Shown: piece by piece, positions 1 through 9,964 of the stretch | How the letters are laid out: each line of letters opens with the position of its first letter | Position numbering within the stretch: position 1 is the stretch's first letter | NCBI RefSeq assembly: GCF_029623955.1 | Contig: NZ_JARSBP010000010.1 | Span: 62,001 to 126,000, forward strand | DNA: 64,000 nt | From: Mycobacterium sp. 236(2023) | GTDB lineage: Bacteria; Actinomycetota; Actinomycetes; Mycobacteriales; Mycobacteriaceae | Direction: 5' to 3' | The notes under the pieces: generated by a model | Databases searched by the model: none | Told to the model about the DNA's origin: nothing | What the model saw: the letters and a program-made list of their open reading frames with translations, nothing else | Translations under genes and position numbers: made by a program

Positions 1-437
1 GTTCCGGGCTCGCCGGTCAACGCTTCCAGATGCATTGCAGCGGTCTCGTGTTCGCCGTGCGCGGCCGCCATACCCGTGTGCAGGAACAGGGCGCGGCGAC
101 TGTACCGGGAGATCATGTGGTCGATTTCGGCGGCCGACATGGTGACCTGTGCGGCCTCGTCCGGACGTTGGCCTGCTCTGATCTCGCGATAGATCTTCAG
201 GCAGTCTTCGATTCTCTTCACGCCTTCGGTCACCCCGTCATAGGCCGTGCGGACCAGGTAGAGCTCGCCGAGTTGCGCGTACACCTCCAACATCAGGTCG
301 TCGCGGTCGGCTTCCTCGATGCGGGGCATCAGAGATAGCAGGATGTCTTTGGCCGCCTCTTCTTTGGCGGCGAGGGCCAGCTGGCGTGCCCGTTCGAGGT
401 CGTGCTCGATTCCGGGATGACCGGCACCGGTGGTCAT
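1..437 (-). CDS. Helical TPR-like protein of unknown function (partial, C-terminus off window)
   Basis: Reading frame on the minus strand opens with ATG at 437 and runs without a stop past base 1, so only the first 145 residues are seen. An upstream in-frame ATG is excluded because it runs into TGA four codons later. The product begins MTTGAGHPGIEHDLERARQ and is rich in Ala, Glu, Leu and Arg with helix-turn-helix periodicity (for example LEVYAQLGELYLVRTAYD and SRRALFLHTGMAAAHGEHE), which resembles tetratricopeptide-type helical repeats. No catalytic motif, signal peptide or membrane segment is visible. It lies downstream of the lipoprotein gene, separated by a strong terminator, so it probably has its own promoter. 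Function cannot be assigned. Confidence 0.75.
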   Translation of the reverse strand, partial: MTTGAGHPGIEHDLERARQLALAAKEEAAKDILLSLMPRIEEADRDDLMLEVYAQLGELYLVRTAYDGVTEGVKRIEDCLKIYREIRAGQRPDEAAQVTMSAAEIDHMISRYSRRALFLHTGMAAAHGEHETAAMHLEALTGEPG

Positions 438-450
438 CGCGTAATCATAG

Positions 451-485
451 GAAGCGGCGGGCGTGTCGGGCACGCCCGCCGCTTC
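451..485 (-). terminator. Rho-independent-type hairpin after the LpqH-like gene
   Basis: A perfect 15-bp inverted repeat (arms 451-465 and 471-485, arm GAAGCGGCGGGCGTG) encloses a 5-base loop. It lies 17 bases beyond the lipoprotein stop codon and before the next minus-strand start at 437. There is no long U tract, as is common in mycobacteria. Confidence 0.8.
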
Positions 486-501
486 TTGACCTGACATGGC
501 G

Positions 502-1005
502 TCAGCTGCAGGTCACCGTGACCGTGAACGGCTTGGTGATCATGCCGGCCATCGGATTGCTCATGTCGGCGCCGACCGCTTCGCCGGTGATGGTGTAGCT
601 GTCTCCGTCGACGGCGACCTCGGCCTTACCGGACTGCGCGCCCATTGCGTTGGCGACGGCGAGGGCGTTGCCGTCGACCACCATGCCGAGCGATTCGACG
701 ACCGGCGTCGCCTCGTCCGTCATGACGATGCCCAGGCCCTGCTGACCGCCGATCGCGCCGCTGGCGACGGTGATCTTACCGGCCTGCTTGACGCAGGTCA
801 CCGAGTTGAGGTCGAGACCGGCCAGATCGGCGCCGTCGACCTCGACCTCGGTCTTGCCGCCGTCGGCGACCGTGGAGGTCTGCGAGCTCTCGCTTGAGCT
901 CGAGCTGGACGTGCTGTCGGCGGTCGTGCCCTTGTCGTCCGAGCAACCCACCAGCATCGCGGCGCCTGCGGCCAGACCGACCACGCCTGCGAGTACTCGC
1001 TTCAT
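502..1005 (-). CDS. LpqH (19-kDa antigen) family lipoprotein
   Basis: 167-aa secreted lipoprotein. The N-terminus MKRVLAGVVGLAAG leads to a lipobox ending VGC at about residue 25, followed by a Ser/Thr/Glu linker. The mature part has the LpqH-family pattern: VxVDG near residue 55, SVTCVKQAGKITVASGA, a YTITGEAVGADMSNPM stretch and a terminal TVTCS. The two cysteines (SVTC and VTCS) would form the family disulfide. The start ATG at 1005 is preceded by an AAGGGA ribosome site; longer readings upstream have no signal peptide. It is divergent from the winged-helix gene and followed by a strong hairpin. Family members are surface lipoproteins recognised by Toll-like receptor 2; whether this paralogue acts that way is inference. 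Confidence 0.88.
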   Translation of the reverse strand: MKRVLAGVVGLAAGAAMLVGCSDDKGTTADSTSSSSSSESSQTSTVADGGKTEVEVDGADLAGLDLNSVTCVKQAGKITVASGAIGGQQGLGIVMTDEATPVVESLGMVVDGNALAVANAMGAQSGKAEVAVDGDSYTITGEAVGADMSNPMAGMITKPFTVTVTCS

Positions 1006-1128
1006 GATGTTTCCCTTCGTCTTGCTTCGCCCCAGTGGCGTCGTCGGGGTGAAGTCAATCCGGGGGCCGTGGCTACCGATCCCAATTTTCGGTCCGCTGT
1101 CGGTGCGCGCCGGTACGGTTCCTTCTCG

Positions 1129-2301
1129 ATGCGGACCTTCACGATCGACGAACGGCGTGCCCGTTTGGCGCGGCGCCACCAGCTGGTTTCGGGTGTCGAC
1201 GATGCCGATTCGGTGAGCGCGCTGACCGCGCAGCTGGTCGGGCTGCATGCCACCGATCCGGCGACGCCGCATCTGTCGCTGTGGGCGCGGCTGCCCGGTT
1301 TCACGACAGCGGATCTGACGTCGGCGCTCCATGACGAGCGCTCGGTCGTCAAGCATCTGGCGATGCGGCGCACCCTGTGGGTGGTGCATCCGTCGGATCT
1401 GCCGGCCATCCAGTCGGCCGCCAGCGATCGGGTGGCTGTCAACGAGACGCGCAGATTGGCCGCCGACGCCCAGAACGCCGGTGTCGCTCCCGACGGCGCG
1501 GCGTGGCTGGAAACCGCGTGCGCGGCGGTGCTGCGCCATCTCGGCAACGAGGGGCCATGTACCGCACGCCAATTGCGTGAGGCGGTCCCCGAGCTGACGG
1601 GCACCTACAACCCGGCTCCCGGCAAGGCCTACGGCGGTGAAGGGCATCTGGCGCCGCGGGTGCTCACTGTGCTGTCTGCGCGTGGCCACATCGTCCGGGG
1701 TCCGAATGACGGCGGCTGGACCACGTCGCGACCCCGCTGGGTGGCCGCCGGGGACTGGCTCGGGCACGCCGAACCTGTCGACCCGGAGAAGGCCCGCGCC
1801 GAGATGGTCAGCCGTTGGCTCTACGCGTTCGGCCCGGCCACGGTCACCGACGTCAAGTGGTGGTTCGGGAACACGCTCGGCTGGGCACGGCAGTCGCTCG
1901 CCGACATCGGCGCAGTCGAAGTCGATCTCGCGGGGACGCCGGGCTTCGTGCTTCCGGGTGACGACGAGCCGGAGCCCCCGACAGCGCCGTGGTGCGCACT
2001 GCTTCCCGGTCTCGATGTGACCACGATGGGGTGGTTCGACCGGGACTGGTATCTGGGGCCGCACCGCAGCCAGGTATTTGATCGCAATGGCAATGCGGGG
2101 CCGACGATTTGGGTGGATGGGCGTGTGGTCGGCGCGTGGCGTCAGGACGTGGACGCGCGGGTCGAACTCGCGCTCCTGGAAAATGTCGGCAGGCAGCACA
2201 CCAAGGTCCTCAAGGCCAAGGCGCAGGAGCTGACGGCGTGGCTGGACGGAGTGCGCATCAATCCGCGGTTTCCCTCGCCCCTGAGCAAGGGGTCGCCGTA
2301 A
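1129..2301 (+). CDS. Winged-helix DNA-binding domain protein (HTH_42/YcaQ-like)
   Basis: 390-aa cytosolic protein starting MRTFTIDERRARLARRHQL; this start is preferred to an in-frame ATG 60 bases earlier because family members begin just before the RRARLARRH motif. Internal signatures include LVGLHATDPATPHLSLWAR, MRRTLWVVHPSDLP, and GPATVTDVKWWFG, typical of the winged-helix family that contains AlkX and the YcaQ/AlkD2-like glycosylases. In some relatives the family opens DNA interstrand crosslinks, but most mycobacterial members are uncharacterised, so a repair role beside uvrA is only suggestive. It faces uvrA tail to tail across a 65-bp inverted-repeat element. Confidence 0.82.
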   Translation: MRTFTIDERRARLARRHQLVSGVDDADSVSALTAQLVGLHATDPATPHLSLWARLPGFTTADLTSALHDERSVVKHLAMRRTLWVVHPSDLPAIQSAASDRVAVNETRRLAADAQNAGVAPDGAAWLETACAAVLRHLGNEGPCTARQLREAVPELTGTYNPAPGKAYGGEGHLAPRVLTVLSARGHIVRGPNDGGWTTSRPRWVAAGDWLGHAEPVDPEKARAEMVSRWLYAFGPATVTDVKWWFGNTLGWARQSLADIGAVEVDLAGTPGFVLPGDDEPEPPTAPWCALLPGLDVTTMGWFDRDWYLGPHRSQVFDRNGNAGPTIWVDGRVVGAWRQDVDARVELALLENVGRQHTKVLKAKAQELTAWLDGVRINPRFPSPLSKGSP

Positions 2302-2302
2302 C

Positions 2303-2367
2303 ACGCCGAAATTGCATTGCGGACTGTGCTTTTCGCGCGATCACGGCCCTGGACGCAATCTCGGCGT
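2303..2367. repeat. 65-bp intergenic element with 13-bp terminal inverted repeats
   Basis: Arms ACGCCGAAATTGC (2303-2315) and GCAATCTCGGCGT (2355-2367) are inverted copies with one mismatch in 13. The element fills almost the whole space between the convergent winged-helix and uvrA genes, so it could serve as a bidirectional terminator or be a miniature dispersed repeat. No second copy was found in this window. Confidence 0.6.
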
Positions 2368-2374
2368 ACCCGAG

Positions 2375-5278
<2,904 letters not shown>

Positions 5279-5341
5279 CGATGCCCCTTCTGATTCTCAA
5301 ACTCAGCCCGCTTTTCGTTCGCCGGGCGCACTTCAGGCCCA

Positions 5342-5364
5342 ATGCTAGGTGCCCCCACCGACAA
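5342..5364 (-). promoter_or_regulatory. Candidate PafBC/RecA-NDp damage-inducible promoter of uvrA
   Basis: Read on the minus strand: TTGTCGGTG, eight bases, then TAGCAT. This fits the mycobacterial RecA-independent damage promoter pattern tTGTCRGTG-N8-TAnnnT at every conserved position. It would place transcription start near 5335, giving a leader of about 57 bases. No LexA palindrome (TCGAAC-N4-GTTCGA) was seen in this gap. Confidence 0.75.
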
Positions 5365-5392
5365 GTCCTGGACAAGTCCCTGCCAAGTCCCG
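5360..5392. repeat. Three tandem 11-bp repeats upstream of uvrA
   Basis: GACAAGTCCTG, GACAAGTCCCT and GCCAAGTCCCG follow head to tail at 11-bp spacing. They begin inside the -35 side of the uvrA promoter motif, so each copy faces the same side of the helix. They could be protein-binding sites; no known regulator was recognised. Confidence 0.55.
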
Positions 5393-5430
5393 GCCGAGCG
5401 CTCTGGAGCAGGCAAGTAACGTGACTCACC

Positions 5431-6108
5431 ATGACGGTCGTCGACGACAACTACACCGGCCATGTCGAAGCGCACACCGCAGCGCGGCGGGCACTGCCCG
5501 GTGCGTCGATCGTCAAAGTTTCGGTGGGCCCGATGGACAACAACGCTTACCTGGTCACGTGTTCCCAGACCGGCGAGACGCTACTCATCGACGCGGCCAA
5601 CGAACCCGCGATTCTGCTTGAGCTGATCGACCGGTATGCGCCGAAGTTGTCGTTGATCGTGACGAGCCACCAGCATCAGGATCATTGGATGGCGCTGCAG
5701 GATGTCGTGGACTCGACCGGCACACCGACCGCCGCCCACAGACTCGACGCCGGGCCGCTGCCCGTGACGCCCGACCAGCTGCTCGCCGGCGGTGACACCG
5801 TCAACATCGGCGAGCTGACATTCGACGTCATCCATCTTCGCGGCCACACCCCCGGGTCTGTGGCCTTGGCGCTGGGCGGTCCTGCCACCGACGACCGGGT
5901 GCACCTGTTCACCGGTGACTGCCTGTTCCCGGGCGGCGTCGGCAAGACCTGGCAAGAAGGCGATTTTGACCAACTGCTCGGTGATGTGAGCAGCAGGGTG
6001 TTCGACGTCTTCTCCGATTCGACCGTCGTCTATCCAGGGCACGGCGACGATACGACGCTCGGGACCGAGCGCCCTCATCTGGGCGAATGGCGTGAGCGGG
6101 GTTGGTGA
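5431..6108 (+). CDS. Metallo-beta-lactamase-fold hydrolase (glyoxalase II-like; Rv1637c homologue)
   Basis: 225-aa cytosolic enzyme. The metal-binding SHQHQDHW motif (HxHxDH) is at about residues 76-83, followed by LRGHTPGSVAL, FTGDCLFPGGVGKTW and a late YPGHGDDT histidine, the complete order expected for a dinuclear-zinc hydrolase of the glyoxalase II/RNase Z fold. An early MDNNAYLV motif is typical of thioester-hydrolase-like members. The substrate is unknown; thioesters such as S-lactoyl conjugates are only a guess. A TAACGT -10 element eight bases before the ATG suggests a leaderless or nearly leaderless mRNA. The gene ends 33 bases before the aldolase gene and is probably co-transcribed with it. 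Confidence 0.88.
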   Translation: MTVVDDNYTGHVEAHTAARRALPGASIVKVSVGPMDNNAYLVTCSQTGETLLIDAANEPAILLELIDRYAPKLSLIVTSHQHQDHWMALQDVVDSTGTPTAAHRLDAGPLPVTPDQLLAGGDTVNIGELTFDVIHLRGHTPGSVALALGGPATDDRVHLFTGDCLFPGGVGKTWQEGDFDQLLGDVSSRVFDVFSDSTVVYPGHGDDTTLGTERPHLGEWRERGW

Positions 6109-6141
6109 AGCCCGTCAAGTGAAGGAAGTCAGAAAGGGATC

Positions 6142-7026
6142 ATGAGCAGCGATCAGTTCAACAAGGCGCAGCGCGGCGCCGGGTTCATTGCGGCACTCGA
6201 CCAGAGCGGCGGCAGCACGCCCAAGGCCTTGAAGTTGTACGGCATCGGCGAGGACGCGTACTCGGGCGACGAGGAAATGTTCGACAAGGTGCACGAGATG
6301 CGGACACGCATCATCACCAGCCCGAGCTTCGACGGCGACCGCGTGCTCGGCGCCATCCTCTTCGAGGACACGATGGACCGCCAGATCGAGGGTCGCGACA
6401 CCGCCGACTACCTGTGGAACGTCAAGCAGGTCGTGCCGTTTCTCAAAGTGGACAAGGGTCTGGCCGACGAGAAGGACGGCGCCCAGGTGATGAAGCCCAT
6501 CCCGGGTCTGGACGAACTGCTGGCCCGCGCCCGTGACAAGGGCGTGTTCGGTACGAAGATGCGGTCGGTCATCAAGATGCCTGGCGCCGGCCTCGACGAG
6601 GTTGTCGCGCAGCAGTTCGAGATCGGCAAGCAGATCCTCGCCGCGGGCCTCATCCCGATCATCGAGCCCGAAGTGGACATCCACAGCCCGGAGAAGGCCA
6701 AGGCCGAGGATCAGCTGAAGGCAGCGATCCTCTCCGAACTCGGCAAGCTCGGCGACGGCCAGGACGTGATGCTCAAGCTGACGCTGCCCGACGTCGACAA
6801 CCACTACCGGGAACTCGTCGAGCACCCGAAGGTGCTGCGGGTGGTTGCGCTGTCCGGCGGCTACAACCGCGACGACGCCTGCGACAAGCTCGCCGCCAAC
6901 CAGGGCGTCATCGCCAGCTTCTCGCGCGCCCTGACCGAGGGCCTGACGGCCCAGCAGAGCGATGAGGAGTTCAACGCCGCACTGGACGCCGCGATCACCG
7001 CGATCGCCAAGGCCTCCAACTCCTGA
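6142..7026 (+). CDS. fda: Class I fructose-bisphosphate aldolase
   Basis: 294-aa glycolytic/gluconeogenic aldolase that interconverts fructose-1,6-bisphosphate with dihydroxyacetone phosphate and glyceraldehyde-3-phosphate through a lysine Schiff base. The N-terminus AGFIAALDQSGGSTPKALKLYG and the later GLIPIIEPEVDIHS are characteristic of the ~295-aa bacterial class I group (Staphylococcus FdaB type), not the metal-dependent class II Fba usual in mycobacteria. An AGAAAGGG ribosome site precedes ATG 6142. It is second in a likely two-gene unit behind the metallo-hydrolase and is closed by a strong hairpin. It would be a second aldolase beside the essential class II enzyme encoded elsewhere, which is inference. 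Confidence 0.92.
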   Translation: MSSDQFNKAQRGAGFIAALDQSGGSTPKALKLYGIGEDAYSGDEEMFDKVHEMRTRIITSPSFDGDRVLGAILFEDTMDRQIEGRDTADYLWNVKQVVPFLKVDKGLADEKDGAQVMKPIPGLDELLARARDKGVFGTKMRSVIKMPGAGLDEVVAQQFEIGKQILAAGLIPIIEPEVDIHSPEKAKAEDQLKAAILSELGKLGDGQDVMLKLTLPDVDNHYRELVEHPKVLRVVALSGGYNRDDACDKLAANQGVIASFSRALTEGLTAQQSDEEFNAALDAAITAIAKASNS

Positions 7027-7032
7027 CAGCAG

Positions 7033-7067
7033 AAACCCTGGGTCGGCTGTGCGCCGGCCCAGGGTTT
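7033..7067 (+). terminator. Strong hairpin terminator after the aldolase gene
   Basis: Arms 7033-7047 and 7053-7067 form a 15-bp stem (one G-T wobble) with a 5-base loop and A/T-rich flanks ending TTTT, a classical intrinsic terminator. It sits between convergent genes and may work in both directions. Confidence 0.88.
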
Positions 7068-7103
7068 TCGCGTTTCGTGGTCTTCGGTCTTTCGAGCGCT
7101 CCG

Positions 7104-7547
7104 TCAGGACGTGTGCACGATGAGCACGTCGGTCTTGGACCGACGTGCGACATTCGCGGGCACGGAGCCCAGCAGGCGGCCGGCGATCGTGCTCAGACCG
7201 ACGTTGCCGACGACGAGCAGATCGGCGTTCACCTCTTCGGCCAAGTCGACGAGGGCGTCGACGGGTGCACCGACGACAGCCTTCTCCTCGATGTTCTCGG
7301 CCCCTGCTTCCTTCGCACGGTCCTTGGCCTCGCGCAGGATCGCGTAGATCGGCGCGTTGCCCGACATCTTGTAGCCCTCGTCCTTGAGCACATCAGCAGC
7401 TCGCGCATCCTCGCTCTGCGGGAAGTACGCCGTCGCCACGATGAGCCTCGCGTGCGCGCCTGCAGCGATCTGACCGGCGCGGTCCACGGCACGCAGCGAC
7501 GAATCAGATCCGTCCGTACCAACCACCACCGTCTGATAGCCGGTCAT
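7104..7547 (-). CDS. Universal stress protein, cAMP-binding type (Rv1636/TB15.3 homologue)
   Basis: 147-aa single-domain USP. The fold begins YQTVVVGTDGSDSS, and the nucleotide-binding motif G2xG9xGS is intact as GNVG followed by nine residues and GS at about 113-128. Length and sequence match the Rv1636/MSMEG_3811 class, which has been shown to bind cAMP preferentially. ATG 7547 is chosen because a GGAGGAA ribosome site lies directly upstream; longer readings lack one. In vivo it probably buffers or senses cAMP, and a membrane adenylate cyclase of the same family as Rv1625c lies 31 kb away in this window. Confidence 0.93.
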   Translation of the reverse strand: MTGYQTVVVGTDGSDSSLRAVDRAGQIAAGAHARLIVATAYFPQSEDARAADVLKDEGYKMSGNAPIYAILREAKDRAKEAGAENIEEKAVVGAPVDALVDLAEEVNADLLVVGNVGLSTIAGRLLGSVPANVARRSKTDVLIVHTS

Positions 7548-7767
7548 CAAATTCCTCCCAGGGTCGGTTGCAACGCCATTCGAGACAGTAACCCGCTCAG
7601 AGCCGAACATGTATGCGATTCACCACACACAGGTTGCATTCGCCCAGGATCGGCGCTCTGACGCGATGGCAGCGTCACGTTGAGCACCGCGACGTGATGG
7701 CGGGTACACAACGCGGAATCGCGCACTGTGCCAAGAAGAATCGCCGTCGCCTCGAGTTGAAGCGGGG

Positions 7768-8463
7768 TCAGCTCAGCGTTCCGAGGACCTTGCCGGCCGC
7801 GAAGGTGGCTGCTTCATTCACCATTCCGTTCCACGGATAGGCGAAGTGGGCGAAGAAGTTGTTGCCTTTCGAGCAGTACGGGTCGCCTTCCGCGCACAGG
7901 TCGATCGCCTTGCTGCCGTACAGCGGGCTGATTTTCGTCAGCGGGCCGAGCGTCGAGATGTCACGGGATGGGTTGCCGAACACGGCGATCGCGGTGACAT
8001 GGTTGACCATGGTGTCGGGCAACGGCGCCGGCGTGAAGAACCAGATCGTGCGTTTGCCGATGGTGATCAGGTCGATCACGCCCGCGCCCTGCGACATTCC
8101 ACCGAGCACGATTTTGGTCTTCGGGCATGTGCCGGCGATGTACTGGACCTGTTTGTTGGCGTCGAGGGCGCCCTGGCTGGTGGATTTCGAGAAGTTCCAG
8201 TTCGCCGGATAGTTCACCGCATACACGGCGACGGTCTTGCCGGGCAGCTTCTTCTTCAGCGCCGTGACGAACTGCCTTCCCACGAATCCGATTCCCGGCG
8301 AGTCGGCCGTTCCGCGCGCGAACACCACCTCGACGTGAGGGCATTCCGCAGCTTCAGCAACGGGGGCGGTGGCGGTGGAAAACGACAGAGCCCAGGCTGT
8401 CACCACCGCTACGACTAGGACACGGGCCACCTGGCGTGCGAACACCTGACAAATTTGACACAT
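7768..8463 (-). CDS. Secreted cutinase-family serine esterase
   Basis: 231-aa exported alpha/beta hydrolase. An N-terminal hydrophobic segment (ARVLVVAVVTAWAL) ending near AEAAEC is a signal peptide. The mature enzyme has all cutinase landmarks: CPHVEVVFARGT, nucleophile GGMSQGAG (Ser124), CAEGDPYC with Asp194 between disulfide cysteines, and His206 in FFAHFAYP. Mycobacterial cutinase-like proteins hydrolyse medium-chain esters, lipids or polysorbates; the substrate here is unknown. The start is uncertain: ATG 8463 is used, TTG 8472 and GTG 8445 are alternatives. A near-palindrome (TGACAAATTTGACA) overlaps the start region. Confidence 0.9.
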   Translation of the reverse strand: MCQICQVFARQVARVLVVAVVTAWALSFSTATAPVAEAAECPHVEVVFARGTADSPGIGFVGRQFVTALKKKLPGKTVAVYAVNYPANWNFSKSTSQGALDANKQVQYIAGTCPKTKIVLGGMSQGAGVIDLITIGKRTIWFFTPAPLPDTMVNHVTAIAVFGNPSRDISTLGPLTKISPLYGSKAIDLCAEGDPYCSKGNNFFAHFAYPWNGMVNEAATFAAGKVLGTLS

Positions 8464-8574
8464 GCCTAGCAAAGTTGAACCATGCCGCGACGCAACGGTG
8501 ATCGAACAGATGCCGATCTGTGTTGAGACAAAATGTGTATTGGCGCCTGCGTGTGGATAATCCTCCGCGGCCGG

Positions 8575-8898
8575 TCAGTGCGCCGCGCCGATTTCGACGA
8601 GGAGTACCCCGACGACGATCAGTGCGATTCCGCCGAGCATTTTCCGGGTCAGCGGTTCGTCGAACAGCAACCGCGAGAACAGCGCTGTGAGTGCTACTCC
8701 GGCGGCGGCCCATATTCCGTAGGCGATTCCCAGCGGCATCCCGTGCCGCAGTGACGCCCACAGGAGAGTGAACGCGACGACGTAGCCGACGACGACGATC
8801 GCATAGAAGGACGTGCGACCGCGGGCGGCGACCCGGAGGGCGAGCGTGCCACTGACCTCGCAGACGATCGCTGCGATCAGCAAGAGGTACTGGATCAT
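8575..8898 (-). CDS. Small multidrug resistance (SMR) transporter subunit, second of pair
   Basis: 107-aa four-helix inner-membrane protein. MIQYLLLIAAIVCEVSGTLAL carries the SMR-defining Glu14 in helix 1 used for proton/drug exchange, and GIAYGIWAAAGVALTAL is the helix 3 dimerisation motif. Its ATG overlaps the stop of the preceding SMR gene by four bases (ATGA), so translation is coupled. Two adjacent unequal SMR genes usually form a heterodimeric pump (EbrAB/YkkCD type). Substrates are probably quaternary ammonium or guanidinium compounds, by inference. Confidence 0.92.
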   Translation of the reverse strand: MIQYLLLIAAIVCEVSGTLALRVAARGRTSFYAIVVVGYVVAFTLLWASLRHGMPLGIAYGIWAAAGVALTALFSRLLFDEPLTRKMLGGIALIVVGVLLVEIGAAH

Positions 8899-9221
8899 TC
8901 GGAGTCCACGTGGGAACCGGTCTCGACGAGGACGACGCCGCCGATGATGCAGATGAGGCCGGCCACCATGACGACGGTCAGGGCCTCGCCGAAGATCACG
9001 GCAGAGAGGACGGCCGTCAGGGCCACCCCGGTTGCTCCCCAGATGCCATATGCCACACCGAGTCCCATGCCTCTTCTGAGCACGAGAGCCAGAAAGACGA
9101 ACGACGCCAGGTAGCCCAGGACCACGACGACATAGAGAGCCGACACGGTCGACGAACCCTTGAGCGACAGTGTCGCTGCCACCTCGCTGGAGATGGCGAG
9201 CAACAGCAAGATCCACGTCAT
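8895..9221 (-). CDS. Small multidrug resistance (SMR) transporter subunit, first of pair
   Basis: 108-aa four-helix SMR protein. MTWILLLLAISSEVAATLSLK includes the essential helix 1 Glu, and GVAYGIWGATGVALTAVLS is the helix 3 signature. A hydrophilic tail GSHVDSE distinguishes it from its partner and may fix topology, as in other paired SMRs. The ATG at 9221 sits next to the TetR stop (TGATG), with GGGGGAG as ribosome site; a GTG one codon earlier is possible. The order is regulator, subunit 1, subunit 2 in one operon. Confidence 0.92.
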   Translation of the reverse strand: MTWILLLLAISSEVAATLSLKGSSTVSALYVVVVLGYLASFVFLALVLRRGMGLGVAYGIWGATGVALTAVLSAVIFGEALTVVMVAGLICIIGGVVLVETGSHVDSE

Positions 9222-9775
9222 CACTTCTCCCCCAGCAATTCCAGAGCGACCGAAAGAACTTGCGGCCGTTCGGCCTTGCTCAACGGGAAGGTGTTGGAGG
9301 AGTCAGCCAGCCAGACGCCGTCGGCGAGCAGGCGCGCGGCGTGCAGGCGCGCCTGCTCGACTTCGGAGACATCCGCGGGGACCTGCACCCAGCGCTGAAA
9401 CCGCGTGGTCCATCGGGCCAGCATGCGGTCGGAGAGTTTCGGATCGCTGAGCATCACCAGGTCGGAGGGGCGGTGCGGACTCTGCAGTGACCACCGGACG
9501 TACGCACCGAGGCGCTGACGGGCAGATGCCTGCTCGACAGGCACGTCGAGATACGTCGACAGTTCGGCCTCTTGGGAGTCGACGACGTGGTCGACGAGAG
9601 CGTCCATCAGAGCCGACTTCGTCGGAAAGTGGTACATCAGACCGGGTTTCGTGAGACCGGCGGCCTGGGCGACAGAATCGAGCGAGACGGTCGCTCCGTT
9701 GTCGAGCAAGGCTCGGGCGGTGTCGAGGATCGACGTCGCAGACGACGGACGTCCGCGCTGAACAGCTGTCGGCAC
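9221..9775 (-). CDS. TetR-family repressor of the SMR pump operon
   Basis: 184-aa regulator. The N-terminal helix-turn-helix reads VSLDSVAQAAGLTKPGLMYHFPTKSALMDAL; the rest is the ligand/dimer domain. The GTG at 9775 is chosen: the open frame continues upstream but there encodes the antisense of tRNA-Cys, which cannot be protein. A 28-bp near-perfect palindrome ends six bases before this GTG, so the protein very likely represses itself and the two SMR genes translated from the same mRNA. The inducer is unknown but probably a pump substrate. Confidence 0.9.
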   Translation of the reverse strand: MPTAVQRGRPSSATSILDTARALLDNGATVSLDSVAQAAGLTKPGLMYHFPTKSALMDALVDHVVDSQEAELSTYLDVPVEQASARQRLGAYVRWSLQSPHRPSDLVMLSDPKLSDRMLARWTTRFQRWVQVPADVSEVEQARLHAARLLADGVWLADSSNTFPLSKAERPQVLSVALELLGEK

Positions 9776-9780
9776 GCGCG

Positions 9781-9808
9781 TTACTTTACCATCCGGTTGG
9801 TAAAGTAA
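9781..9808. promoter_or_regulatory. TetR operator (28-bp palindrome)
   Basis: Arms TTACTTTACC (9781-9790) and GGTAAAGTAA (9799-9808) are perfect inverted copies, and the central eight bases are symmetrical except for one pair. The site lies between tRNA-Cys and the tetR start and includes a possible -10 (TAAAGT on the minus strand), so bound repressor would occlude RNA polymerase. Confidence 0.85.
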
Positions 9809-9833
9809 TGCACGCGCGCAGCGCAACTGTGCG

Positions 9834-9904
9834 AGCGAGTGACGGGATTCGAACCCGTGTAGACGGCTTTGCAGGCCGGTGCCTAGCCACTCAGCCACAC
9901 CCGC
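9834..9904 (-). tRNA. tRNA-Cys (GCA)
   Basis: 71-nt cloverleaf on the minus strand. Acceptor GCGGGTG pairs with CACTCGC, the T arm is ACGGG-TTCGAAT-CCCGT, and the anticodon loop reads CTGCAAA with anticodon GCA. The discriminator base is U, the key cysteine identity element. CCA is not encoded. Confidence 0.95.
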
Positions 9905-9964
9905 ACTACAAAGAAGGCTGTCAAACGGCGGCGGCACGGCACAGGGTTGCGCTCGCGCTGATCG

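Noticed and set aside
1073..1090. 14-base match GCTACCGATCCCAA, also at about 27107
   Set aside because: A match this short is expected several times by chance in 64 kb, and flanks do not align.
502..2304. 600-codon minus-strand frame running through the LpqH-like lipoprotein
   Set aside because: Only the last 167 codons form a protein with signal peptide; the upstream part is antisense to the winged-helix gene.
5279..5430. LexA/SOS box upstream of uvrA
   Set aside because: No TCGAAC-N4-GTTCGA palindrome is present; the damage element found is of the PafBC type.
7548..7767. Possible gene in the 220-bp gap between stress protein and cutinase
   Set aside because: The only open frame there is short, has no ribosome site and shows no protein-like pattern; only a weak TCACGT/ACGTGA dyad was noted.
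9776..9937. N-terminal extension of the TetR gene
   Set aside because: The extra codons translate the tRNA-Cys gene (GFESRHS pattern), so they are not coding.
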